Part shown: piece after piece, positions 25,258 to 33,514 of the stretch
How the letters are laid out: each line of letters starts with the position of its first letter
How positions within the stretch are numbered: the first letter of the stretch is position 1
Assembly (NCBI RefSeq): GCF_965208555.1
Contig: NZ_OZ242342.1
Coordinates: 3,534,001 to 3,598,000 of the forward strand
Source of the DNA: Poriferisodalis sp965208555
Lineage (GTDB): Bacteria; Actinomycetota; Acidimicrobiia; Acidimicrobiales; Poriferisodalaceae
Direction of reading: 5' to 3'
Length of the DNA stretch: 64,000 nucleotides
The notes under the pieces: generated by a model
The model's database searches: none
What the model was told of the DNA's origin: nothing
What the model saw: only the letters and a program-made list of their open reading frames with translations
Translations under genes and position numbers: made by a program

Positions 25258-26892
25258 ATGCTGCCTGATCTGCTGGTCCCGCTCGGGCTCCTGATTGTCG
25301 TGGCCAAGCTCCTCGAGGGGCTGCTGGGACGACTCGGCCTGAGTTCGATCGTCGCGTATGCGCTGACCGGCATCCTGCTGGGTCCTGTCTTCGGCGTGGT
25401 CGAGCCCACCAGTGAGCTGCAGATCTTCCTGGGACTGGGAATCTTCGTGCTGTTCTTCGTCATCGGCTTCGACGAGATCGATGTGCGCGGCTTCGTGTCG
25501 ATCATCCGCGGCCGCTACTTTGCCGCCGCACTCATCTCTGTCGCCATCTCCACGGCGGTCTCCCTGTCGGTCACCTCGGACATCTTCGGCCTGAGCTTCT
25601 CGCTCGGCCTTCCGACGACCGACGCGCTCGCCCTGGCGGGCGTGCTGTCGCTCTCCAGCTTGGGCCTGGTGGCCAAGGTGCTCTCCGACAGCGGTCAGCT
25701 GCGCGAGCGCATCGGTCTCAAGATCTTCGCGGTCGTGCTCATCGCCGAGATCATGGCGCTGCTGGTGGTCGGCTTCACGGTCGGCGAACATGCCGAAGCT
25801 TCCGATGCCGCCGCGATCGTCCGGCTGATCGCCCAGATCGTCGGTTTCGTCCTGATTGCCTGGCTGCTGTCGGCTCGCGTGCTCCCTGCGGCTATCTCGC
25901 TGCTGCAACGCATCTTCGACGTGCCGCAGCTGTCGTTCGGCCTGCTGCTGGGCGGTCTGTTCTTGGTAGTGGTCGGTGCGGAGCGCATGGGTCTGCATGG
26001 CAGCATCGGGGCACTGCTCTTCGGCGCCGCTCTGTCGGGCCTGCCCGAGCAAGTGCGCAACGACATCATGCCCGGATTCCGCAGCGCGTCTGAAGGCCTG
26101 TTCGTGCCGCTGTTCTTCGCTTCAGCCGGGCTGTACTTCGACCTGTCTTTCCTGGATCAGCCGCTGACCACCATCGTCGCTCTGGTCGTCATCCCGCTGG
26201 CGGGCAAATTCGCCGGGGCCTTCATCGGTACGTTCCTGGTGCGCATCGACGTGCCGTTGACGATGGCCACGGGTCTGATGGCCAAGGGCGTTGCCGAAGT
26301 TGCGTTCCTGCTGGTGATGCTGGAACAGGGTGTCATCGGTGCGGATGTCTTTTCGCTGCTCGTGCTCGTCATGCTCGGTTACATGCTGGTGATGCCACCG
26401 CTCATCACCGCAGCGGTCGAACGCGCCCGGACCAGCAAGGTGCGGGTGGCTCCGCATTCCATGCCGCCGTCGTTCGCTCGCTACGCGCTCGCTGACGTCC
26501 GGGTGGGCAGCTTGCTGGACGCGACTCGCGAGCTGCCAGGTCCAAACGTGACGGTCGAGGAGCTCCTTGCGGAGTGGACGGTGCCCGGGCACACCGACTA
26601 TGTCGTGGCGTCCGACGACGAGGTGGTGGGCGTCGTCTCGCTTTCTCGACTCCGAAGGGTTCGGCGCGGCAACCGGCCCACGACGCCGCTGCGTGCGGTG
26701 ATGCGCCCGTGCCCGATGGCAGCCCGCCCCGATGAGCCGATCAGCGACGTGCTTGAACGCATGGCCAAGTACGCCATCAGCGTGACGCCAGTAGTGGACG
26801 GACCCGACGGAGATTTCTGCGGCACCGTCGCAACCCACGACGTCATCGACCTGCTGCTGCTGATGGACGAGATCAAGCCACAGTCCGACTGA
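25258..26892 (+). CDS. CPA2-family cation:proton antiporter with C-terminal CBS-type region
   Basis: 544 residues. The first ~390 form a 12-13-helix Na+/H+ exchanger domain: GLSSIVAYALTGILLGP (~25), IFVLFFVIGFDEID, ADA-like SLSSLGLVAKVLSD and GLMAKGVAEVAFLL. Residues ~405-540 are cytosolic and carry CBS-type features (VEELLAEW, VVGVVSLSRLRRV, ALRAVMRPCPMAARPDEPISDVLERM, FCGTVATHDVIDLLL), which in other transporters bind adenine nucleotides and gate activity. KefB-like potassium or Na+ efflux is likely; the ion is not decidable. Confidence 0.85.
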   Translation: MLPDLLVPLGLLIVVAKLLEGLLGRLGLSSIVAYALTGILLGPVFGVVEPTSELQIFLGLGIFVLFFVIGFDEIDVRGFVSIIRGRYFAAALISVAISTAVSLSVTSDIFGLSFSLGLPTTDALALAGVLSLSSLGLVAKVLSDSGQLRERIGLKIFAVVLIAEIMALLVVGFTVGEHAEASDAAAIVRLIAQIVGFVLIAWLLSARVLPAAISLLQRIFDVPQLSFGLLLGGLFLVVVGAERMGLHGSIGALLFGAALSGLPEQVRNDIMPGFRSASEGLFVPLFFASAGLYFDLSFLDQPLTTIVALVVIPLAGKFAGAFIGTFLVRIDVPLTMATGLMAKGVAEVAFLLVMLEQGVIGADVFSLLVLVMLGYMLVMPPLITAAVERARTSKVRVAPHSMPPSFARYALADVRVGSLLDATRELPGPNVTVEELLAEWTVPGHTDYVVASDDEVVGVVSLSRLRRVRRGNRPTTPLRAVMRPCPMAARPDEPISDVLERMAKYAISVTPVVDGPDGDFCGTVATHDVIDLLLLMDEIKPQSD

Positions 26893-26934
26893 GCACGCAG
26901 GACCTGCGGGACGGCGCCCAGTACGGTTTGTGCC

Positions 26935-27840
26935 ATGACCCTCGCCGAAGTTGTCCCGTCCGCCAGCGACGTCATCACGGACAGCCAGCGTGCCGACTAT
27001 GAGGCGAACGGGTACTTGTGCCTGCCCGGTTTTGTCGGATCAGATTGGCTCGATGAGCTTCGGTCGGTGACGGCGGACTTCGTTGAAGCCAGCCGTGCCG
27101 AGACTGCTTCCGGCAAGGTCTTCGACCTCGAGCCCACACACACCGCCGAAGCGCCACGGCTGCGCCGGCTCATCTCACCGGTGGATCAGCATCCGACATA
27201 CGCACGCTTCACCTTCGAGGGTCCGCCGGCACAGCTCGCTGCGGCTTTGCTGGGCGGACCGGTGCGCTACCACCACTCCAAGCTCAATTTCAAGTGGTCT
27301 GACGGTGGCGAAGAGGTGAAGTGGCACCAGGACATCCAGTTCTGGCCTCACACCGACTTCACGCCATTGACGATCGGCGTGTATCTCGAAGACGTCGACG
27401 ACGACATGTCTCCGATGGGCGTGCTGCCCGGCAGCCACCTCGGTCAGCTGTACGACTTGTACGCCTCCGACGGCGCATGGGCCGGCGCGATGGGCGACGC
27501 CGATATTGCTGGGCTGGATCTGGAGAAGATGGTGTACCTCGACGGACCCGCTGGATCCGTCACCGTGCACAACTGCTGCATGGTGCACGGCTCGCTGCCC
27601 AACCACTCGCCCCGGCCCCGACCCTTGCTGCTGCAGACCTACTCCGCGATCGAGTCCTACCCCATCGGCCACATCGGCGCGAACGGGGTCACCGGGGCGA
27701 ACGGGGGACGGATCTGCGGCGGCGAGGCATCGCAGAGGCTCACCATCGGCGGGCGGACGATGCACGGGGCGCCGGACTGGTCGCGCAAGGGCCCGCCGAC
27801 GATCTTCGGGTCACAGCAGAACGACGACACCGGCGGCTGA
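26935..27840 (+). CDS. Phytanoyl-CoA dioxygenase (PhyH) family protein
   Basis: 301 residues with the double-stranded beta-helix of Fe(II)/2-oxoglutarate oxygenases. The metal triad is visible as the HxD in VKWHQDIQFWPH (~125) and the distal His in MVHGSLPNHSPRPRP (~220), the latter followed by the Arg that binds 2-oxoglutarate. PhyH proteins hydroxylate varied small molecules, and the substrate is not predictable. It stands 45 nt before the APH-DUF6285 gene on the same strand. Confidence 0.88.
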   Translation: MTLAEVVPSASDVITDSQRADYEANGYLCLPGFVGSDWLDELRSVTADFVEASRAETASGKVFDLEPTHTAEAPRLRRLISPVDQHPTYARFTFEGPPAQLAAALLGGPVRYHHSKLNFKWSDGGEEVKWHQDIQFWPHTDFTPLTIGVYLEDVDDDMSPMGVLPGSHLGQLYDLYASDGAWAGAMGDADIAGLDLEKMVYLDGPAGSVTVHNCCMVHGSLPNHSPRPRPLLLQTYSAIESYPIGHIGANGVTGANGGRICGGEASQRLTIGGRTMHGAPDWSRKGPPTIFGSQQNDDTGG

Positions 27841-27885
27841 TCTGCCGGATCGCTCCAGACCCGATCCCCACCTCGGGAGTGCGCG

Positions 27886-29457
27886 ATGACCGGCGAAGGC
27901 CACCATCGGTTGCCGGACTTCTTCGAGGCGCTCGATGCGGTGGTGCGCCGTGAGATTCCCGATTGCGCCCGTTTGGAGGACGCTGAGCGCCTGAGCGGCG
28001 GGGCCAGCATGGAAACGTACCGGCTGCGGTGCCGCCGTTTGTCGGATGCTGCGGACACCTTCGACGTCTGCCTGCGCCGGGGGCCTGACGGCGAAGATCG
28101 CGAAGGCGACAACGTCACCGGCGTGGAGGCCGAGGCGTTGTGCATGAGCACGGCACGCTCGGCAGGCGTTCCCGAGCCCGAGGTGCTGTACGTGCTGCGG
28201 GCCGCAGACGGCATCGGCGCCGGGTTCCTCATGGAGTGGCTGGACGGCGTGACCTTGGGCGCTCGCATCGCCCGGGCACCCGAACTGGCAGCGGCCCGCT
28301 CACGGCTGGCCTTTCAATGCGGTCAAGAGATGGCGCGCGTTCACGGCATCGATCTGGAGACCACGGGCTTGGCGAACGTGCTGCGCAGGGTCGATCCCGG
28401 TGAGTATTTGGCCGAGTCATGGGACCGCTACAAGGAGATGCCCACGCCCCAGCCGATGATCGACTATGCGGGCCGGTGGCTGACTGAGCAACTCGACGGC
28501 CGCGGCTCGGTCGAGCTGACGCTGGTGCACAACGACTTCCGCAACGGCAACGTCATGGTGGATGCCGACGAGGGCCTGACCGCCGTGCTCGATTGGGAGA
28601 CGGCACATATCGGCGACCCGATGCGCGACTTGGGCTGGATGTGCACGAACTCGTGGCGATTCGGGCAGCGTCACCTGCCCGTAGGCGGGTTCGGCGAGTA
28701 CGAGGACCTGTTCGCCGGCTACGAGGAAGTCTCGGGCACAGCCATCGACCGGGATCGCGTGCAGTACTGGGAAGTGTTCGGCTCGTTCTGGTGGGCGGTG
28801 GGCTGCCTCGGCATGGCTGATCGCTACCGGATCGGCTCCGATGCCACTGTGGAGCGGCCCGGCATCGGCCGGCGCAGCTCGGAGTGCCAGCTCGACTGCG
28901 TGAACCTCATCATTCCCGGACCCATCGAATTCCTCCCCGCCGTGTCTGAACTTGGTCTCCTCGAACCCGACTTCGGCCGCCGGCCGAGCGAGCCGTCGGC
29001 GCTTGGGGGCAGCCACACCAGTGCTGCCGCACATGCCGCGGCAGGCGACATGCCCCGCATGGACGAGCTGCTCGAGAGCGTGCGCGACTTCCTGCACGGT
29101 GAGGTCCGCCAAGCCACCGAGGGACGCACGAAGTTCCTCGCTCTTGTGGCTGGCAATTCGATCGACATCGCGCTGCGGGAACGCCTGATCGGCCCGCAGC
29201 TGCATCGTTACGAGCTCGACCGGCTCACCGCTCTGGTAGGCGACGCGGCACTGCTGGCAAACTCAGCGCGCTCGGGGGACGCTGCAGTCGCCGAGCAGGT
29301 GACTGCGTTGCGCTGGAAGCTCGTGCACGCGCTGCGGGAGGGCTCGATGCCGCTGGACGAACCCGGTCTAGCGGACTACCTGCGCACTTCGGCCGCACAC
29401 CAGGTGGCGATCGATCAGCCCAAGTACTCGGCCTTCCGCCACATCGTGGGTCAGTGA
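27886..29457 (+). CDS. Phosphotransferase (APH) family protein fused to a DUF6285 domain
   Basis: 523 residues in two parts. Residues ~10-345 are an APH/choline-kinase-like domain with the catalytic loop LVHNDFRNGNVMVD (~207), the Mg-site LDWETAHIGDPMRDLGW (~230) and an N-terminal nucleotide loop LSGGASMETY. Residues ~385-523 (MPRMDELLESVRDFLHGEV onward) match the DUF6285 family, normally a separate small gene next to acyl-CoA-dehydrogenase-type APH genes. The fusion supports a physical partnership of the two. Substrate unknown; not evidence of antibiotic resistance. Confidence 0.85.
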   Translation: MTGEGHHRLPDFFEALDAVVRREIPDCARLEDAERLSGGASMETYRLRCRRLSDAADTFDVCLRRGPDGEDREGDNVTGVEAEALCMSTARSAGVPEPEVLYVLRAADGIGAGFLMEWLDGVTLGARIARAPELAAARSRLAFQCGQEMARVHGIDLETTGLANVLRRVDPGEYLAESWDRYKEMPTPQPMIDYAGRWLTEQLDGRGSVELTLVHNDFRNGNVMVDADEGLTAVLDWETAHIGDPMRDLGWMCTNSWRFGQRHLPVGGFGEYEDLFAGYEEVSGTAIDRDRVQYWEVFGSFWWAVGCLGMADRYRIGSDATVERPGIGRRSSECQLDCVNLIIPGPIEFLPAVSELGLLEPDFGRRPSEPSALGGSHTSAAAHAAAGDMPRMDELLESVRDFLHGEVRQATEGRTKFLALVAGNSIDIALRERLIGPQLHRYELDRLTALVGDAALLANSARSGDAAVAEQVTALRWKLVHALREGSMPLDEPGLADYLRTSAAHQVAIDQPKYSAFRHIVGQ

Positions 29458-29503
29458 CCGCGCCGGCCTGAGCGGGTGCGGCCGCTGCAGCCCAGAAGCT
29501 GGG

Positions 29504-29929
29504 CTAACGCCACAGCGCGAGCAGCACACCGATGACGCTGTAGGAGATCAGCGGGTAGCCGGCGTTGATCGCGAGCAGCCTGAAGCTGCGGCCCTCGAAG
29601 GCGTAGTTGATGCCGTTGGAGGTGACAACGAAGCCAACAGCGGCGAGCACGCCCAGTCCGAGGCCTTCGCCGAAGGAATCGACATCGAGGCCTTGGCCAA
29701 GCAGCGCCAGCGCCAGGGTGAAGACGAATGCCAGCACGATCGCCAGCACGTACGGGTACCACTGGCGCGGCGTGCCCTTCATCGCCTCCATGTCCTCATC
29801 GGTCAGCCCGACTTCGGCCATCCACGGCTTGGCCAGCGTGCTGTACCACGCTGCCCCGAGCACCTGGTTGAACACGATCGCCACGATGATCGCCCACCAG
29901 TTCAGGCTCCCCAGGTCCATTGCATCCAT
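29504..29929 (-). CDS. DUF1761-family membrane protein
   Basis: 141 residues with four membrane helices. The conserved start NWWAIIVAIVFNQVLGAAWY, a cytosolic helix with KPWMAEVGLTDEDM, then three further hydrophobic segments match DUF1761. ATG 29929 is preferred for its AGGAGAG site five nt upstream; the open frame upstream is unconvincing. It lies 17 nt beyond the stop of the Cache lipoprotein gene on the same strand. Function unknown. Confidence 0.75.
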   Translation of the reverse strand: MDAMDLGSLNWWAIIVAIVFNQVLGAAWYSTLAKPWMAEVGLTDEDMEAMKGTPRQWYPYVLAIVLAFVFTLALALLGQGLDVDSFGEGLGLGVLAAVGFVVTSNGINYAFEGRSFRLLAINAGYPLISYSVIGVLLALWR

Positions 29930-29946
29930 GAGTGCTCTCCTGTCAT

Positions 29947-30933
29947 TCAGCCGGTTGACTCGTTGCGGTACCAACCGCCGCCTATGAGTGTGCCGTCCAC
30001 GTCGATCAGCCACATGCGCATGGTCCTGGGGTGACCGGACTCGGCGGGATTGTCCTTGGCGACGATCCAGCCGCCCTCTGCGGTGGCGTCGCGCACAGCC
30101 GGTCCCAGCAGATCTTCGATGTCGGTCCCGATGAGGCTGGGATCTATGTGAGCCAGGATCTGGCCGTCGGGAGTCGCGACGATGCCCGTGAAGTAGCCGT
30201 CCAGCGTGTTGGTCCTGTTGTAGTACTGCGCGGTCGGAATGAGGCCTGCAGTGATGCCCCGTGGATCGTTGGAATACGCGAAGTAGGCCTCCAGCCCGCC
30301 GTCGCGAAAGTGCTCAGCCGCCTCTGAGAACAGCAGCGGTGCGAGCTCCTCGGTGTCGATGTACCAGCCAGAGCCGAACAGCAGCCCGTCATGGCGGACG
30401 ACCCAGGCGTTCTTCAGCTCGAACACGTCGTCGTCGCCGAGTGTCTCTGCGGCCGGGTTGACATACACGTAGGGCACCCAACGGCCCGACTCGGTAGCGG
30501 CGAGCATCTCAGGGCCGAAGTTGTAGCCGTTGATGTCGGTGCCCACGGCGCCCTTGACGTCCAGCCCCCGCCGACCCGGTTCGTAGTGGCCGATGACGGT
30601 GCCGTCACGATCGATGACGAACACGTACCACTCGTCGTCGACGTTGGCGGGGTCGTTGTAGTGAGCCAGCATGGAATCCAGCCCCTCTGCCTCATAACGG
30701 GCGACGGCTTGGTCCACGACGAACTGCGTGTACGCCGCTGGATCGGCCTTCGAAGGTGCCGATGGCGCGTCGTCGGCCGTGCCGGCGTTGCCAGTGCAAC
30801 CGGCGACGAGCAGCAGCCCGGCAGCCGCGATGGCTGCCAGCAGGGCCACTACAGGCCGCCGGCTACCGTGCAGCTGATCGCTGCGAGCGTGCTGTGGGAG
30901 CCGCTGGCGTACGCGGTCCCGTCCACGGTCCAT
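29947..30933 (-). CDS. Lipoprotein with two tandem Cache-like sensor domains
   Basis: About 328 residues. A hydrophobic segment ends in the lipobox LVAGC, so it is probably lipid-anchored outside the membrane. The rest is an internal duplication: AVARYEAEGLDSMLAHYNDP ... VFVIDRDGTVIGHYEP ... LLFGSGWY is repeated as AAEHFRDGGLEAYFAYSNDP ... GIVATPDGQILAHIDP ... LIGGGWY. These are single-Cache small-molecule-binding folds. No signalling output domain is attached. The start is unsure: ATG 30933 gives a basic n-region but overlaps the upstream gene by 85 nt; GTG 30849 (TAGTG overlap) gives a signal with no basic residues. Confidence 0.7.
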   Translation of the reverse strand: MDRGRDRVRQRLPQHARSDQLHGSRRPVVALLAAIAAAGLLLVAGCTGNAGTADDAPSAPSKADPAAYTQFVVDQAVARYEAEGLDSMLAHYNDPANVDDEWYVFVIDRDGTVIGHYEPGRRGLDVKGAVGTDINGYNFGPEMLAATESGRWVPYVYVNPAAETLGDDDVFELKNAWVVRHDGLLFGSGWYIDTEELAPLLFSEAAEHFRDGGLEAYFAYSNDPRGITAGLIPTAQYYNRTNTLDGYFTGIVATPDGQILAHIDPSLIGTDIEDLLGPAVRDATAEGGWIVAKDNPAESGHPRTMRMWLIDVDGTLIGGGWYRNESTG

Positions 30934-31562
30934 GTGCCCTGAGCAACCGATGTCCACTCATGGGACAGCTCGTCGTCGGTTCCGTCATCGAGCGGGATGA
31001 ACTGGCCGAACCTCGGGTATCCCGTGGAGTACTCCGCCCACACTTCCCAGCCCGTTGTCCCCTCAGCGGGGTCCAAGGTCACGGTGATCGAGGACGCGGT
31101 CGTCGTACACGAAATGCTGCTCGACGAGCTCGACGGCGTTGTAGTCGTTGTCGTAGTGGTCGTGGTGGTCGTGGTCGTGCCGGCAGTGGCGACCGTGCAG
31201 GTCGCCTCCCCGATGCTGATCCATGAGCCGTCGACCGTCTGCATGGTCACGCCCACGGTGTAGGTGCCCGTCGACAGATTGGTGAACTCCGACGAGGCCG
31301 ACCCGGTGGTCCGACCGCTCCAGTCCACGATCTGGCTGACCTCTGATCCTGCGGAGTTCCGCACCCACGCCGTGTATTGGTAGGCGCGCATCTCGCCGTT
31401 CCACGACACCGTGATCGAGGAAGTACCCGCCGAACACGACACTCCGCTGTACACATGCGCGCCAGCCACCAGAGTCATGCCAGCCACAAGTAGCAACGCA
31501 ATCGCCGAAACCGCAACAACTCGAACGACTTTGCCGGCATGCGCTCTATCGGTGGTGTTCAC
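30849..31562 (-). CDS. Secreted two-domain protein with poly-threonine linker
   Basis: About 237 residues from GTG 31562. A basic start and hydrophobic helix (VVAVSAIALLLVAGMTLVAG) form a signal peptide. Two beta-rich domains of ~80-90 residues follow (SITVSWNGEMRAYQYTAWV...; SITVTLDPAEGTTGWEVWA...), each with a Cys near both ends, resembling fibronectin-III/Ig-like modules. They are joined by 14 consecutive threonines then PSSSSSS, an O-glycosylation-type linker seen in secreted actinobacterial proteins. It is the probable operon partner of the Cache lipoprotein, whose start it overlaps. No enzymatic motif seen. Confidence 0.65.
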   Translation of the reverse strand: MNTTDRAHAGKVVRVVAVSAIALLLVAGMTLVAGAHVYSGVSCSAGTSSITVSWNGEMRAYQYTAWVRNSAGSEVSQIVDWSGRTTGSASSEFTNLSTGTYTVGVTMQTVDGSWISIGEATCTVATAGTTTTTTTTTTTTTTPSSSSSSISCTTTASSITVTLDPAEGTTGWEVWAEYSTGYPRFGQFIPLDDGTDDELSHEWTSVAQGTWTVDGTAYASGSHSTLAAISCTVAGGL

Positions 31563-31571
31563 AACAATAGA

Positions 31572-31595
31572 GCATATGTGCCTATGCACATATGC
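31572..31595. repeat. Perfect 10-bp inverted repeat upstream of the secreted-protein gene
   Basis: GCATATGTGC and GCACATATGC are separated by CTAT. The site is conspicuously AT-rich for this genome and lies 10 nt upstream of the chosen GTG. It could be an operator or an RNA hairpin covering the ribosome-binding region. The 121-nt divergent gap up to the nuclease gene shows nothing else I can name. Confidence 0.6.
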
Positions 31596-31683
31596 AAGGC
31601 CTAGAGCACCTACATGCAAGGTTCACGCCTGTCGCGAAGTGCTGCAACCGCTGATTGGCCACGGGCTGATCTAGGTTGCGCGC

Positions 31684-32853
31684 GTGCTACGCAGCGGGCA
31701 GATCGAGAGCCATCGCGTCGCTGTGGGGCAGAAGCTCCGACACCTGCTGTTGGGTGCTGCTTTGGTCCTTGCTTCGTGCGACGCAGGAACCAGCGATAAC
31801 GCGGATGTCGAGGAGAATCGGCCGGCTCCTCCCGTCACGGATGCTCGCCCAGCATCGACGGAGCCAGACCTCGACACGGCCGTGACACGCCCGCCGTCCA
31901 CCGAGTCTGCGAGCGATGACGGTGCCGCCGACGCCACCGAATCGGCTGACGCGGGCGAGACCATCGTTGAGGAAGAGGAATCGGAGGCGTTCCCACAGGT
32001 CACGTTCCCTGAAGCCACTGTTCGCGATCCGGAGGCGGAAGCCGCCGACCGGGAGCGACGCCAGAGCGTGATCGGCTTGTTCGAACGGCTGCGCGTCCAG
32101 GCTGAGCGCAGAGCCGGATACGACCGGGAGGCGGTCTTCGATGGCTGGCTCTACAGCGGCGGCCAATCGACGCGGGATCGGGTGCTGGCCTCTGAACAGC
32201 TCCCGGACGGCACATGGTTCTCCACCTACGACTCGGTGGTCGTGCTGGCGGCGGCTGACCTTGACATCGACCACACTGTGCCGCTCGCCGAGGCATGGGA
32301 ATCAGGCGGCCATGCTTGGTCAGCCGACACGTGGACACGCTTCGGGAACGATCTGGACGACCCACGCTCGCTCATCGCAGTCAGCGCGTCAACGAACCGG
32401 AGCAAGGGGGCCAAGGATCCACAGGACTGGTGGCCGCCTGAGTCGGGCTACCGCTGCCAGTACGCAGCGGATTGGATTGCGGTCAAGGCGCGCTGGAACC
32501 TGACGATGGACGCCGCCGAGCAGCGATCGATCGATGCCCAGCTCGAGTCCTGTTCTGGCGCCGAGTTCGTCTTCAGCTCCCCGCTGACGGCGAGGGTGAC
32601 GCTCGCGGAGTCCTCGACAGCACCGGAGGACGATTCCTCCGCCGCTGGTGAGCCCGACGCAGTCCAGGAGGCCATCGAAGAGCCTGCCAACGATTGCCAC
32701 CCGGCCTACGAGCCGTGCTTGCCATACCTGCCGGGCGACGCGCTCAACTGCGGCGATCTGACGGCCGAGCAGAAGCCAGTCCGCGTCAAGGAGATCGGCG
32801 TAGACCCCTACCGGTTGGATCGCGATCGCAACGGCTTGGGCTGCACGTCCTAG
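31684..32853 (+). CDS. Lipoprotein nuclease: HNH (DUF1524-like) domain plus C-terminal Excalibur domain
   Basis: 389 residues from GTG 31684. The signal sequence ends LLLGAALVLASC, a lipobox. An acidic, Ser/Thr-rich linker (~35-115) is followed by a nuclease domain (~125-300) with the HNH/DUF1524 core DIDHTVPLAEAWESGG, FGNDLDDPRSLIAVSAS and NRSKGAKDPQDWWPP. The last ~50 residues are an Excalibur calcium-binding-type motif (CGDLTAEQ...DPYRLDRDRNGLGC). Secreted nucleases of this form may scavenge nucleic acid or act on the outside of the cell. Divergent from the secreted-protein gene. Confidence 0.85.
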   Translation: MLRSGQIESHRVAVGQKLRHLLLGAALVLASCDAGTSDNADVEENRPAPPVTDARPASTEPDLDTAVTRPPSTESASDDGAADATESADAGETIVEEEESEAFPQVTFPEATVRDPEAEAADRERRQSVIGLFERLRVQAERRAGYDREAVFDGWLYSGGQSTRDRVLASEQLPDGTWFSTYDSVVVLAAADLDIDHTVPLAEAWESGGHAWSADTWTRFGNDLDDPRSLIAVSASTNRSKGAKDPQDWWPPESGYRCQYAADWIAVKARWNLTMDAAEQRSIDAQLESCSGAEFVFSSPLTARVTLAESSTAPEDDSSAAGEPDAVQEAIEEPANDCHPAYEPCLPYLPGDALNCGDLTAEQKPVRVKEIGVDPYRLDRDRNGLGCTS

Positions 32854-32880
32854 CCCAGGACATCGCGGCCTCGAGCGGGT

Positions 32881-33351
32881 TTAGGACTCGGCGGCGGCCT
32901 TGATGGCGGCGAGCGTCTCGGTCATGCCTGCACGCACGACGTCTGCACGCGCCGCCAGTTGTTCAGGGGTGAGCGGCTGAAGGGTAGGCGGCAGCGAGAG
33001 GACATCCCAGATTTCGGTCAGAGTGGCTCCGCCTGCCGCACCCGGCGAGATCCGGTAGGTCCAGCGCACATACGGACCCTCGGGATCGTCCGGGCGAGTC
33101 ACCCATTCGAAGCACTCTGGGGGCTGGGCGACGGTGACGGTGCACGGCACGCTCCATTCACGTTCGCCAAGTCGATTGTGGCCTTCGAATGTCGAGCCTT
33201 CGGCACCCGGTGTGCCGTTGGTCCAGTCGGCTCCGACATTCTCGGGGCTCCACTCGCCCATGCGGGGGACGTCGGACACCAGGGCGTAGACGGCCTGCGG
33301 AGGCGCTGCGATTTCCACGCTCGTCTCGTGCTGCATTCCATGAACGGTCAT
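32881..33351 (-). CDS. SRPBCC-family protein (polyketide cyclase/START-like)
   Basis: 156 residues. ETSVEIAAPPQAVYALVSDVPRMGEWSPEN is cut here to its recognisable start EIAAPPQAVYALVSD: the classic SRPBCC first strand and helix, and YVRWTYRISP plus a long C-terminal helix (LAARADVVRAGMTETLAAIK) complete the helix-grip fold. These proteins bind hydrophobic ligands. The open frame runs on to 33591, but ATG 33351 fits the domain border. Convergent with the nuclease gene, divergent from the SCO6745-family gene. Confidence 0.8.
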   Translation of the reverse strand: MTVHGMQHETSVEIAAPPQAVYALVSDVPRMGEWSPENVGADWTNGTPGAEGSTFEGHNRLGEREWSVPCTVTVAQPPECFEWVTRPDDPEGPYVRWTYRISPGAAGGATLTEIWDVLSLPPTLQPLTPEQLAARADVVRAGMTETLAAIKAAAES

Positions 33352-33514
33352 GGCACGAACCGTAGTGCGGCCCGGTCGCGTCGATCCGGGCTGGTGTGCC
33401 TCGGCGGGAATCGCGTGTCGAGGTTCCGGGCCATACCATTGCGGCCACCTCGGGCGGGTCGTCTGGCCGCCTGCAGGCACCGACGCACGAGCGCCACAGG
33501 CATCAGGAGCACAC

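Noticed and set aside
30997..31263. A plus-strand ORF with a poly-valine run
   Set aside because: It is the reverse reading of the ACN codons that encode the 14-threonine linker of the secreted protein.
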